Assembly: GCF_019059575.1 (NCBI RefSeq)
Contig: NW_024881613.1
Coordinates: 806,001-870,000, forward strand
DNA: 64,000 bases
Direction of reading: 5' to 3'
DNA from: Amphibalanus amphitrite
Taxonomy: Eukaryota; Arthropoda; Thecostraca; Balanomorpha; Balanidae
This document shows positions 21,854 through 33,564 of this stretch, one piece after another. Below the pieces are notes generated by a model, which was not told the origin of the DNA, searched no databases, and saw only the letters and a list, made by a program, of their open reading frames with translations. Numbering within the stretch: position 1 is the stretch's first letter; every line of letters begins with the position of its first letter. The position numbers and the translations under genes are program-made.

Positions 21854-22620
21854 TTGTATAATAAAACATATATGATCAAGTTTTTGTTTTGTTCTTCGTT
21901 CAAGTTTTCAGGCTCCGTGATTTAGGTTTTATTTTTTATTTGTTTAATTTTGTTTTTCACCTTGAAACTCACTAAAAAAACGTATTTATTTGATATACTG
22001 TTGTGTATACTACCTAGATGCCGCCACATAAACATAGCGCCGCCGCCAGCCGCCGCCCTTGGCCGCCGCCATGATTGCAAATTTTGTTGAGAAGGGGCTG
22101 GTTTGTTGTGATTTATTTTGACAAATTTATGGACATTTCAAGAAGCTTTCACCGCGAAATACTCTGTAGAGTTCCTCGTTACTTACAGTGTGTTTTGTGA
22201 GTATCCTTTTAAGGTTCTGTTCGTTAAAAAGCCGTCGGTGAAGGAAAAAAGACTGTGTTGGAATTGTCTCACTATCGCCATATATAAGTGTTAAACTTAA
22301 TGTAGCCCTGTAGCCCATCATTGTTGAGTGGCTTCTTAGTTTTTGGAGTTGTAGTGCTAAGCAAGTTATTCTGATGACTACATTTTAACTTTTATTACAA
22401 ACTAATGATGCTAGAGATTCTCTGATCTTTTTGGCTGCGGAATTTTTATGAAAACCCTCCTATGTGTGACATGATGTGATATTGGATAATTCTCAAGATT
22501 CCCAAAATTCAATATCAAGTAGGTTTTCTTTCACATTGCTTAAATTTGGTTTAGTTTTTGTATTTTCCCAGTGGGTTTTGTTTGCATCAGTTTCCAAATT
22601 TTCTTAATTTGACATTAGTC
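21854..22620. other. Remaining internal hAT sequence, no frame recognised
   Basis: AT-rich, with a GCCGCC-rich stretch at about 22020-22070. No transposase motif is visible. The GCCCGGCCC-rich subterminal repeats of the hAT right end begin near 22640. Confidence 0.5.
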
Positions 22621-22889
22621 GCAAAACCCATAGTGCACAAAGCTCTTGGCCCGGCCCGTCCATAGCCCGTTAACTAATGATATTTGGGGGCCCGGCCCAG
22701 CCCGTAGCCCAGCCCGGCCCATGGCCCGTTGGGCTGGCCCGGCCCGTGGCGAACACTGGTTCACAGGACAGGACAGCTGTCCGGCGTGCTCGACAGACCT
22801 AGGTCAACACTCGGAGCCGTGTCGGCTCGACAGTCTGTCGGCAGTTCGGGACCGCAGCGGCAGACCAGTGACGGCTCCCGTGTAGGAAC

Positions 22890-23288
22890 TAGAGTTGCAA
22901 AATTTCCCTACCGCACTACCGGCATACCGGTAATTTTTCACTACCGCAGGTTTTTTCGTGGTATCTGGCATGTCTTGCCGGTAGCATGCCGGTATTTTTG
23001 ATTTTGCACAAAAAATTATCAGCATATGATTCAAACTTTGGACACTAAGAGGCTATTGAATTGTAATAAGTTGGACAATGGGTGGCTGTTGGGTGGGGCG
23101 GTTACTGAAATTGTCAAAATGTGGCATCTCATGTAGGGGTAAGCCAGAATCAAGAATGCAGGTTTTTAGTATGCCGGTAATTTGGCGTTTTTTTTGCTTG
23201 GGGCGTGGTAGCATGCCGGTATCCCAGAAAATGTTTGTGGGGCGGGGCGGTGCCGGTAGCAGCCCATTGCGAAAACTTTGCAACTCTA
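22890..23288. mobile_element. hAT MITE with 8-bp duplication GTAGGAAC
   Basis: 399 bp, ends TAGAGTTGCAAA and its reverse complement, flanked by GTAGGAAC at 22882-22889 and 23289-23296. The interior contains several copies of a GCCGGTA/TACCGGC motif. No coding frame. It lies 123 bp from the large hAT element. Confidence 0.88.
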
Positions 23289-23296
23289 GTAGGAAC

Positions 23297-25020
23297 ACCG
23301 CGCCGCAAAACATGGCAGTCGCAGCCGCTCGCTGCTCTTCAGACGTACTAATTAAAATCCTCCCGTATTTTGTCGGTCGAGAAATGTGATGTGGCTCTTC
23401 GTACCTATGAATTCCATAATTAAGAACGAGCAGGCACAACCTCAAGTGTGCAGTTGTGATGGATGTAATGAAGATGACAATGAGCGGCATTCAAGTATTT
23501 CATCAGTCCTACACTAAATACCTACGACGCATTGATGACCGTAGAACGCCTGTTATAAGCCTGATTGTTTTAGGAGCGCAAAAGAAATCTGAAATTGCAT
23601 ATAATGGGAAGACAAAGTTTATCTAGTGGATAATGGTGACTTCTATACTCGTGTACGTCTTTGGCCTGCACAGCCTCTTTTTCTAGACTGACACAAAAAT
23701 CATACCTGGATGCCTATTCACCTGCATTACAAACTGCCCATCGATGGTTTCGTAGAAGCATGTTTCACTGCGTCGCCCATATACAAACACCAGTGATCAG
23801 TTTAGCTTGTGGTATTGAGTGATCAATCTCGGTTGTGCTATCACCATTCCGATAGGCAAAGCATACTAGGCTGCCACGCGACACCAACCGAACCTGGACG
23901 TCTATAAACAGGCGGTAATGAGTGATCAAAGTCGGACTAGCAATGGAAACGGGCCTGTATTTAGGTCATCGGCAAACAGCGCTGATACCAACGGTCATCT
24001 GTAACTGAGAGCAATGGTTTTACTTTCGTGGCAGTTCTTTTCTCGCCGAACTGACGGCACGAGCCCTCAATTCTAAGTAGTTATGTAGTTACTTACCAAA
24101 AAGACTATAGTTATGCATCATACACTAAAAAAGACTACATAAGTGTATAACATCGATGTTATAAAACGAATAGACGCTTGTGATGAAATTTGCATTGTGT
24201 AACAACTGTGAGTTGTGAAAGGTGCTATTACATCTCGAAAGGTGCGGATACGTTTTCAAACTGCAAAGAAGATCGCAGCAAACAAAGATATCAAAACTCA
24301 TGATAGCCGCTGCAGATAAAGTGTCTATTTAGTAAAGTACTGAGTGAATTCACCTTTTCACGTATGATTCATTTTAGACTTTTAGTTGCATGATATGACG
24401 GCGAATGCAGGTGCTCAAGAAAAGCTGATTAAGTGCATTGGCATGCGGACGCATCATCCTAAGATATGTGGTTCATTTGAATCAAATCAATTTGCACGAG
24501 TGTTTCCCAGATGTGCTGAGGATGTGCACAGGTGCTCCATCACGATAAAGACGTTATCATCTGATGTATGTGTCTAGGACGGGCTGATGGGCCACCCATG
24601 GAGCGTCAGATGTGTCTGGTCAGTGCCGCTCGGATGAGAGACTACAGATACGGGTTTGACGAACGGCTATCGGGCTTCGTCGGCGGGACTTAAAAGCCTC
24701 ACGCTGTGAAACAACATAGATATACAAATAGCCTTTTTCATCAAAGTCAAGGCATGCGTTGTTTTATGCTAGCAATAAAACGTCATAATAGGGTTGAAAG
24801 CAGAAGTATACAAAGTGAAGGTGATGTTTGTTAGTAACTGTTAAAACGTTTTCTTTAAAAGATGCATCTTTCCGACAGCGCTGATAAAACAACATCATCG
24901 TATGTGGCGAACGTACGTCCATGAATAATTCGAGGTCGTTAAGGAAATATGCTACATGTTGTGAGAACCCACTCAAAATAGAATGGTTTGATTATACGTG
25001 CCAGAAATAATGCATGACAG
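23297..25020. other. Unassigned intergenic DNA
   Basis: No repeat boundary, RNA gene or coding frame that I can support in this 1.7-kb AT-rich stretch. Confidence 0.5.
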
Positions 25021-25220
25021 TTATGAGACCGAACGGAATAAATCTTCGGTGGAGCTGCCTTTGATGTATGAACCCGCCATCTCTCTCAGTTCGAAGACGA
25101 GCCCCTCGGCCCGCAAACACTCGACGGTGACAAAGGGCTGGGCGGCGGTGGCCGTGCCCCTCGGCCGCAGGGCCGTTCGACCGGTAAGGGTTATTTCCGT
25201 GTGCTCCAGATTCGGCTGGC
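25021..25220 (-). CDS. Candidate terminal exon of an unrecognised gene
   Basis: On the minus strand a frame from a possible acceptor (CTGCCAG, about 25217-25223) reads about 65 codons to a TAA at 25021-25023. Most third positions are G or C, as in the host gene at 33-48 kb. The peptide has acidic and hydrophobic alternation (contains VECLRAEGLVFELREMAGSY). I do not recognise a family and see no linked upstream exon. An overlapping plus-strand frame is longer but lower in coding character. It could be a genuine last exon, a decayed exon or a chance frame in a CpG-rich patch. Confidence 0.28.
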
Positions 25221-25223
25221 AGC

Positions 25224-26304
25224 GGTGGCGGGCCGACCTGGCGACTGGCCTGCTCGCGCCCCGCGCCGCGGCTCGTCACACCCGCGCTGCTGCCAGCTGG
25301 CGGCGGCAGCGCGCGCGCCGGACCCGCGCTATTCGCGACCATCCAGCGCAGCAGAAACGTCTCAAAAATACCGCCGGTGCCAAACGCGACGCGCCAGAGA
25401 CGCGCCAACTACACAGGCCCTGCGGCACTAAATTTCCGCCACCGGCAGATTGATGGTACGCTAAAAATCTTCAAAGCGAGACATTTCAGGTACGATTTGG
25501 CACAAAAGTAGTGCGTCGGGTGCCAAACTGAAATGGTGCGATGTGCGTCTAAATATTGTGAGTATAGTGGCGTTACTGGCCTTGGCGTGTTGACGAGACC
25601 TCTGAGCGATTGCCCGCCCCTGTCCACATCTGACTGTTAACATCTGTAACGCGTAAACAAAATACGCGTTACATTTCGCGGTTGGGAAATGTGCGAAAAT
25701 GTGACGGCAACTCGTAAAGATTGCGCTACAAGACTCTGTGACCGTTATTGGGGCAGTGTGACGTGCTTGCGAGAAGATGACGTCCTACATTGCATGGAAA
25801 GGGGTGCCAGTGGTGCCAACTTAATACTTTCTTTAATTCAGTGACAAAGGACTCATAAAATTCGATAATATTATGTTATTTGTTTCTACACTATCGTGTT
25901 TCATATCTAAACAAGGCCGCGCTATGCGCTATTTTTATTTTTGTTGTTGCTGCTGTACTGCCACTGCTTTTCTGCTACTGTGCATTGTTACTGGCATTAT
26001 CTTTTATTTTGCTGCACGGTCGTGTCGTCAACTAAGTGAAACATGCATTACATTTAAGAATTTTAACTTGGTAGGTACGATAAACAAGCATTAATCCCAA
26101 TACCTTACACTTCCGATTAAAATCATTATCGCTGAACCGAGTGCACGCAAGCTCGGGTGGTGGGTTCGTGGTGTCATTTGCAACAAACACTGCAAGGTAC
26201 AACACAGGGCCCAAAGCCATGCATACATTCATCCATTCGGACTAAAGTTCTATCATAATAGAAAAATAACAGTTTCACCGCATTTGGCGAAACTTGTGAT
26301 TCAG
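25224..26304. other. CpG-rich patch then unassigned DNA
   Basis: A CpG-rich segment runs to about 25440; the rest is AT-rich. No gene or repeat boundary identified. Confidence 0.5.
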
Positions 26305-27382
26305 TTAAAGGTAGTGTGCCAGCTTTCCTGGACCGTATGGAGTTAATGGCGCAGATAAGGAGAACCGGATTTTTAGAACTTATCCATACCTTCAAAACTC
26401 ATGGAAACGTCTTAAATTCTTCAAATTTTGAGTACCCCAGTGCGAAATTCGCCCCGACGGGTTCTCGGTCGTACCCCAACCACATTTCACACCACTATGA
26501 ACAATAAATGCACACACTGAAATCGCTATTACCGATATGCTCATCCAATCAAGTTTCGATAAACCCGTTCATCATCATCTCCTGCGGTTTCGAACACGCC
26601 TGTTAGGTGGTGCGGTAGACCGCGCCCAAAGCCAGGGCCCCGGTAACGTGAGGTAGCCGAGTCGGGGCAGCGTGCGCTGACCCAAGCCGGGGCCGCACGT
26701 CCTCCCGGTGTCATGTGATAGCCCGGGGCTGCCCGCGGGGATGCGGTAGACCGCGCCCAAAGCTGCGGCCCCGGCTTGGGTCAGCGCACGCTGCCCCGAC
26801 TCGGCTACCTCACGTTACCGGGGCCCTGGCTTTGGGCGCGGCTTCTGCTCATACTTTGTGGTGCGGTGGTGGTGCGTCGGGCCGCGCGCTCTGACTTCGG
26901 CCAAGAAAAATGCGTCAGCTGATCATTGTCATTTCTGCCACTTGCGTGTGGTGAAATGGGGTCATAACTTAACAGACGGCTTTTTCGTATCAATTATTTT
27001 ACATAAAATCATATTTCAAACCATAAATAATGTTCGACAGCCAAATAAAAGAAACAATACCAATACAGGCTTACAGTTTAAGGCTCGACAATGTGTTGTC
27101 AACGATTAGACAGCTCATAACTCATTCCCGTACGTCGTAACTCTATAATGACCTTTGCTTATTGTCACATGTGCGCCGCATTCGCGATTGTTGCCGACGC
27201 CTGTTTGCAGGTCAGTCCACTACAGTTGTTATACATATCGAAAAACCGATAAACTTTTAGGCGAAAAAGGCACTATTCCAGGCCCATGTTTGATTTTTTT
27301 GCGATATTAGGTAAAAACAGAAGCTTCTTATCCTAGGAAAAATAAAACGGGAAATCTTTCAAAGGTGGCACACTACCTTTAA
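26305..27382. mobile_element. TTAA-ended TIR element containing a perfect hairpin
   Basis: 1078 bp between inverted ends TTAAAGGTAGTGTGCCA (26305) and its reverse complement (ending 27382). If TTAA is the target, the ends proper start AGGTAGTG. The ends resemble those of the elements at 30878 and 50741, suggesting a wider family. No open frame of note. It contains the 78-bp perfect inverted repeat at 26620-26841. Confidence 0.7.
26620..26841. repeat. Perfect 78-bp inverted repeat with 66-nt spacer
   Basis: Arms 26620-26697 and 26764-26841 are exact reverse complements over 78 bases, GC-rich, separated by 26698-26763. The spacer ends with a direct copy of the sequence at the left arm start (TGCGGTAGACCGCGCCCAAA at 26611 and 26744). 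A transcript would form a long hairpin. Confidence 0.95.
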
Positions 27383-28384
27383 AGGTATGCGTTTGATCCC
27401 CAAATTCAAAGGATGCTGCACCCGTAAATAAAACGATTTTATATATGACTACGACTTGTTCAGTGTTCGAGGTAGGGAATACCATGTGCTTCGATCAGTC
27501 TTAGCTTTGAACCTTTGGACCTTGTATTGCGCTCAGCGTTATACCCATGGGGATTTCGGCCGCGATTTTTTTTTCATTTCATTTCATTTCATTTTATTTT
27601 TAATATTTTTTTAGGGGGAGTCGGCTCGGTGTGCCTCGACACCAGTGTTACTGAGTCTGGCGCAGCAGCAGTCCCCACTGGCACTCGGTCTCAATATACC
27701 CAGACCGTTTCTGTGACGTCACTGTCTCGCTATCACGGCGTCACACTGCGATTTCCCGCCGAATTAGCAAACAGCGGCGATAGTGGCGCGTCGTCTGCCG
27801 TCGCTGCGTCGCGATTGTCGCCGCGGCGTCATGACGCAGCCGGGTGGCGCGATAGAACGGTCATCGACATAGCGGCGCCGATAGCTCGGTGGGGGGTTCA
27901 GCCAACAACCAGGTGGACTCTGCGATAGGGGGTCCAATCGGCGCCCCGGCGTCGGCCGCGATACCCCCCCCCCCCCCGTAAGTGTACTTATGATAGGAGC
28001 ACCTGCGATAGCCGGGCGTCGGTGATAGGGCCGGGGAGGGCCGAGGTGGCCAGATAGACGGTGAACCGAGAGGAGGCGAGGTTGCCAGATAGTCAGCAGA
28101 GCGAGGGCACCCCTCACTACACTCCCAGACATGGGCACGCTGAGTGAAAGTCGACGCAACGCATGCGCTCCGTGCCTGGCGGAGATGACTGGTGTTGAAC
28201 ACCGTGTGCTGTCCGATAGGTCAGGTGACTGTGACATACATAGGTATAGGTCACTCTCTTCTGACGATTGTACGAGTGAAATGAGTAAATGATACAAAAA
28301 TAGGGGAAATGATGCAAATAAAATGAATGACATGATTTCAAAATTGAAATGTATGACTGCTGTTCTTACCATACACATGGGCAT
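27383..28384. other. Unassigned DNA with a CpG patch
   Basis: A TTTCA pentamer run lies at about 27572-27595 and a CpG-rich patch at about 27700-28110 includes TGACGTCA near 27715. Long frames on the minus strand (27764-28489) have no recognisable domain and overlap other frames. Confidence 0.45.
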
Positions 28385-28392
28385 ACCATATT

Positions 28393-28674
28393 CATGGGTG
28401 GAGCTTTTCCAGGGAAGTTGGTGGGGCAAAAAGTTGTCAAACCTAAAATGCCTGATTGTTAAGCTAGATAAAATACAACACTGAACCATTTTTTATAACA
28501 GAGATAACATTTTGCATTACTCAGACATTCCAAAGCTCCTCAATGCAAAGACGATTGGTTTGCCAAGCAATTAAGTCCTACAAATTAGCTTGAGTTGGTG
28601 GGGAAATTGGTGGAGCAAAATGGCAAGTTGGTGGGGCAGCCGCCCCACCAACTGAATAGGAAGCTCCGCCCCTG
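28393..28674. mobile_element. Possible hAT-like short element
   Basis: Ends CATGGGTGGAGCTTTTCC and the reverse complement of CAGGGGCGGAGCTTCC resemble a widespread hAT terminus, and the interior repeats GTTGGTGGGG several times. I could not match an 8-bp target duplication, so the boundaries are uncertain. Confidence 0.4.
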
Positions 28675-29639
28675 GGTATACTCTTTTCAACCTTCCACAA
28701 TTGTAATTTGTATCCCCGACAGTTCCTAAACTTAAACAGTTGCAGATGTAAATGTGAAGGTTTATAAAATGAATATAATCAATAAATATAGCATGGTGTG
28801 ACGTAAATGTTCAGAGAACCAGTGGCAGTGTATCTTTCGCCCCAGAAATGGAACGAATCGACGACACTGATTGCCAGTTCAGCACCTGGCCACATTTCGG
28901 TCACGACACTTTGACGTCATGCACGGACATAACAATCGGGGTGACGTAGAAGTCAGCTCTTTATGTGTTCAGCTCAGGGCACTAAAGAGCCGTTCAGCCA
29001 TTTGTAAACGCAGTATCAGCCGATAACCAGAAAATAAGTGGCTTTCTGCATAGCCCCACTCAACCAATGTCTTTCAACATGATCCAGTATGCGTAATGCC
29101 TCTGCTGCTAGGTTAGCAGTCTTTCCCTTTGGTCAACACATAGGAGTCACTAGTTCACTACAACGCATTTGAGATGTCTTCTATGGTTGTGATTCTTGGT
29201 AAACGTTGTGACACATCAGGGTAAGCTCGTCATTCGTCCTTAAATTGTATGCTTATTTATGTCGTCCAATGGTGAGTTTAGCCAACAAACTTAGGTATAG
29301 ATCTGCATTCTGCAGTCATACTAAATTCGAGCGTTTCTATTGTTTATATGCAGCAGGTGACAAGTGAGAAATTAGGTCATTAGAGGTTATATGGGTCATC
29401 AAAGTCAAATATTCCCGACTTTGATATTCGTTGACCAATTGTCTCAAATAATGTGAATTAAAAAAAAAAACTAAAATATCGCAGACAAAGCATTCGATGG
29501 CCCATCTTAAGCTCTTTTATCAATGTGTCATCTTGTTGATTGGCTGTTGTGTTACCGAAATCAGTGGAGTAGCTTCCCACAATGTGTCTGCTGAGGTCAC
29601 GCTCGCTATAATCCGCTGAACAGTGTGCCAACTCCTATG
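28675..29639. other. Unassigned intergenic DNA
   Basis: AT-rich; a CRE-like TGACGTCA lies near 28912. No gene or bounded repeat seen. Confidence 0.5.
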
Positions 29640-29990
29640 AGCTTGGCGGCCGATCGGGTCTTTCTGGTAACTGACGCCGGGTCAGTTGGCAGAGGCCGCC
29701 GGTCGGGCCCTGGGCAGGTGCTGACGCAGCTCACCTCGCTGTCCTCTGGCTCACTCAGCCACGGTCCGAGACGGCCTTTTGGCTCATCCACGGCCAGAGG
29801 CGGTGTTCTGACTTCTGTGAAGCCTGAGACAGTCCTTTGGCTCCTGTAACGGCTGTGACGGTTCCTTGACGCCTCCGCGGTCTGTTGTAAGACGGTCCTC
29901 TGGCTCCCTCCTGTCCATTGCTAGAGACGGCCTTCGGGCTGTCTTTGGTCTAAGACAGTGTTCTGGTCCTCTAAGGCCCGAGGGCATCTC
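29640..29990. repeat. Degenerate ~35-45 bp minisatellite
   Basis: A recurring phrase of the form GAGACGGYCYTTYGGCTC appears about seven times with variable spacing. The minus-strand frame through it is repetitive and not gene-like. Confidence 0.6.
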
Positions 29991-30877
29991 AAGAAGTCTG
30001 CAGATACGTGCAGTTTCCCACAGAACAGCTATAAATTCGTTTTCTGTTCCATAGAGGAAAGCCCGAACATTTGCTTTTGCTAGCTGATCGCGGGTCCCGC
30101 ATTTCCTTCGTTTCATCGTTATCTGCAAGAATAGCTATTGACTACTCTCACGCTGGTGTGTTTTTCGGTCAGTTGGTGAGTTTCAGCGACGTAAAATTTC
30201 CGGGAGCTATGTCCTTGAGCATTGACTGTAACATTTGAGTAAGATGGCATTGACCACCCATGTTCCTTTCTCTTTCATTATCTGTGAGTCGCGACAGTGA
30301 AGGCTGAAGACTGTCACTTTCCACGGCGCAGCAACGTTTTCTCAATTCCAAAACTACGTGAAACCTCAGATACGCCCTAGCTAATGAACCAAACGGTGTC
30401 ATCCAATCACTGTGATGTCATTGTTGGTGTGTCTCATTCCGCTGTCAGTGATGAAACCTCAGATGCTGCGCAGAGACAAATATTTATTTGACGATCTAAA
30501 TATCTGCTGGAACATTCAGCGTGACCTCGTCTGGAACGTCACTGCTGTATAGTTCGTCCTCGAGAGATGTTGACTTGCGCATCAAAGAGGGTATGTGTTC
30601 TGTCTGCAGGTTACACCATTAAACACGACAACCCTTAAAACTATATTTAAATGGTCCCATACCTATTATGAAACATGTGTCACGCCACATTCCATAAGAA
30701 TTATATTTAAACGGTTAACGGTTAGTTTGTTTCATAAATTGTTGTTGATCAATGATCTTTCCTTGTTGTGCATATTGAACTTGAGCATCCTTTTCAGCCA
30801 GTCAGATGTCATGAGACTGAGTGCCAAACTCAAAAAGTGGTTTGTTGCTGTATGTAGGTATTCCAAACCCCAACGTG
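29991..30877. other. Unassigned intergenic DNA
   Basis: AT-rich with no supported feature up to the TTAA element. Confidence 0.5.
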
Positions 30878-31772
30878 TTAAAGTGACCATCCCATCATAG
30901 GCGGCGGAACGGGGAGGGCACCAGGGCACCGTGCCTTCCTTTGATTTTGGCATTTTTACATTAGCCCTATGGGCGTTGTATGGAAAGAATGGGGCCAAAA
31001 GCCGGCAGTGCCCCCCCCCCCCCCTTAATTGAAGGTGTTCCGCCGCATCCCTTTCGAAAAGTTAATGAATTGGCATGAAAGTGATGTCGCTCGGTTCAGA
31101 AAGAGCGAAAACGAATATCTACCAGACTTGTAAACGACTCTGAGTTGATTCGTGAATCGACTCAGAATCAAACCGTTTTTCGATGAGTCATGAGTTGATT
31201 CGAATCACTTCATCAAGGAACTTGATGAGTCATGAGTTGATTCGAATCAATTAAATTTAACATCATGAGTCATTTGATGAATCGATTCAAATTTCCAGAC
31301 TCAAACAAAGAATCGACTCAAAAAAAAATTTGAGTCGTTTACAAGTCTGATATCTACCAGATTTCACCGAAAAATATTCACCGGTTTTCAAGATATTATA
31401 CTTTTACTTTTGTTTACTTTTTGGGATCTCTGCTGTTCCTAGCGACTTTATTTGGAAGCAATAATTTGGCAGCTGAAAGTGCGGCGCTTGTTGCACGCAA
31501 AGCAGCATATACCACCGCGTGCTACCAAACGTTTTAGTAAAACAGTTAAAATCGTTAGATCTGCGCTGACGTCACACATTCAGAGGGGACCGTCTAATGA
31601 ATTACTTAGCCCCTCTGAGACAAAGTGCTGCAACTTTGAAATTAGATGTTTTCGACTTGAGGCATTTCTCGATGTTGTGAATGCTCAAACCGGTAAGTGC
31701 AAGCCAGGGACCCCATTTTGGATAATGGCTATTTCAACTCAAACCAATGTTAAGGTGGGATGGTCACTTTAA
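30878..31772. mobile_element. TTAA-ended element carrying two nested insertions
   Basis: Inverted ends TTAAAGTGACCATCCCA (30878) and the reverse complement (ending 31772). The body matches, in reverse orientation, the element at 50741-51207. Compared with that copy it has gained about 145 bp near the left end (about 30897-31043, ends GGCGGCGGAAC/GTTCCGCCGC) and the 227-bp hAT MITE at 31123-31349. Confidence 0.8.
31123..31349. mobile_element. hAT MITE with AP-1 sites and a known empty site
   Basis: 227 bp with ends CAGACTTGTAAACGACTC and its exact reverse complement, flanked by ATATCTAC at 31115-31122 and 31350-31357. The related element at 50.7 kb has the uninterrupted sequence with one ATATCTAC, a direct empty site. 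Inside are three TGAGTCA sites (31184-31190, 31226-31232, 31266-31272) within a diverged tandem unit. Confidence 0.93.
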
Positions 31773-33435
31773 ACTCAGCAATTAAAACTTAAAATTAGCA
31801 CCAATAAAGTTAGACAGTACCGCACTACTGCACTGAATCAAGCAAATAATCTAAGCGGGTATTTTGTAAGATCTAAAGGATTATTGTACTTTAATAAAGT
31901 ACAATCATCCTTCTTTAATTCCCCCCCCCCCCCCCCTCCCCCCGCCCCCCTGTCAGGAAGGCCGAGACGACCCGCTGTCATATCCGTGGCGGAGGCGCGC
32001 GTCCGACTCTGCAGTGCCGCCGCCACGCCTGGTGCAGTGGGCGGCGGCGGCGAAAGCAGCTCGCGCTCCCCGTCGGCCGATGTTATCGGTTGCATGATCG
32101 GTACCCGGGTCACGCCAGCGCCCTCCACGAAAACGCAAACGGCACTGTTTACGGCCGTGCCGTGCGGCCGCGGCCGCCATAAAAATCACATCCTGGACTC
32201 GGCCGGCAGACATGTCCGCCTCCTTGCATGACCGTCAGCGAAAAATGGACTGCCGAGCGCCGGTCTGCTCCGGATTCCTTTCGTCGCCCGGCGCGGCTCA
32301 CTCCCGGCAGCATGCAACGCCAAAACGCAACGACTGCAATCAGTCTCCTCTTTATTTCTAAAGCCGAACAGCCAAGTGTGTCGCTCTGAATCGGTTACGT
32401 TCGTCCGTCCGTCGTCCAATTCAAAAACAAATGTCCGCCAACGCGGGTGGCATCGCATTCGCCACGCAAGCACCGCGGCGCATGTCGCGCGTTCAACGAC
32501 CAAAAATCGCCGCCCAGTCGAGCCCGGCGGTAAACAGCGCGCACTTATAACACAGCTATATGCACCCAGCCGGCTGCGCACAGCGCGAAATCAACGCCTA
32601 CAACTCGGCCAAAACTCGAATATAAATCAAAACGGCGCGCGGCGCGTCAATGCGCCGCGACGGCCACCAACCAAATAATGATCCGACAACAGACGGCACC
32701 GGTACAGGCGGCGGTCTTACAAGCTAACCAGGGGAGGAGCGGGGCTAATCAATCAAGGTGCAGGTATGTGTGCATGTGGTGAGATCAGTCACCGAATAAA
32801 AAATCACCTCAGTGGTCCCAAAGAGAACAAGCGCTGGCGAGCCTGCCGCTCATCGACAAAACAAACAATGCAGAAATACAACAAAGATGGCAGGCAGGCA
32901 GGCGCCGGCTCACGCGGAGGGCAGGAGCCTCGGCTCAGACCGCCCGCCACGTGCGCCTCCAGTTGCACCCGCCCGACCACCCCAGTCCAGCGCCACAACA
33001 CATCGGCTCGCCGCGACGAAATCGAACACCGGGCCTCCCTCCAGTCGCGCAACCAACAGACGCCGGACACGTCCGCATACAAACGTGCTGACTAGGCATT
33101 CACCATCTATAAAAAGTAGAAGCAGCTCTAGCCCGGAAAGAGCGAAATATGTACAACGATGACAATCTTTGTCATGCCATTCCGTCTGCAAAAACTCTCC
33201 CACAAACCAGCAGGATGCTTGCTTCACAAAACTTGACAGCCTGATCTTTCCCTACCTAGGACGTGTAACATCAAGAAACAAGCACCACCAGTCGTATGCC
33301 TCCTATCAATTTCCTGCGCCAGCTATGCGCGCTCGATCTCTGCTCGGGCAGCTCGGCCCGAGCGCAATACGCAACAATCGGGCGACATCGGTCAGCCCGT
33401 AAACAAGACGCCCAGGGGATGGTGTGCCCCGACGA
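31773..33435 (-). other. Probable 3' UTR and downstream flank of the IRF2BP gene
   Basis: CpG-rich down to about 31940, then a poly-C/poly-G run at 31921-31941. On the minus strand the first clear AATAAA lies at 32351-32356, giving a putative 3' UTR of about 1.1 kb. Frames on both strands are compositional. Confidence 0.4.
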
Positions 33436-33564
33436 CTAGGGCTCGCGCTCCTTTTTCACCGGTATATCCTCGCCGCCCAGGATGGTGGATATCTCGTTCT
33501 GCATGAAAGCCCACGGCACGTTGGAGTCCTGCAGTGGGCACTTCTCTCCGCTCGGGCAGTACAC
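33436..33564 (-). CDS. IRF2BP: IRF2BP exon 4 (end of the RING, stop)
   Basis: 129 nt including TAG at 33436-33438. The acceptor TCGCCAG precedes GTGTACTGCCC. It encodes [10 protein letters not shown] with the last two RING cysteines, then [15 protein letters not shown] and the basic tail. Confidence 0.93.
   Translation of the reverse strand: MYCPSGEKCPLQDSNVPWAFMQNEISTILGGEDIPVKKEREP

Larger units (their letters stand above)
14239..22758. mobile_element. hAT transposon interval invaded by two retroelements
   Basis: Terminal inverted repeats CAGTGTTCGCCACGGGCC (14239) and its reverse complement (ending 22758) are flanked by a perfect 8-bp duplication, GTTCACAG, at 14231-14238 and 22759-22766. 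CAGTG ends with an 8-bp duplication are diagnostic of hAT elements. Subterminal GCCCAGCCCGGCCC-type repeats occur at both ends, as expected for transposase-binding regions. Inside are a complete LTR retrotransposon (14650-19622) and a truncated LINE (about 20053-21853). Removing both leaves under 2 kb, with no transposase frame I recognise, so the hAT element is non-autonomous or decayed. Confidence 0.88.
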
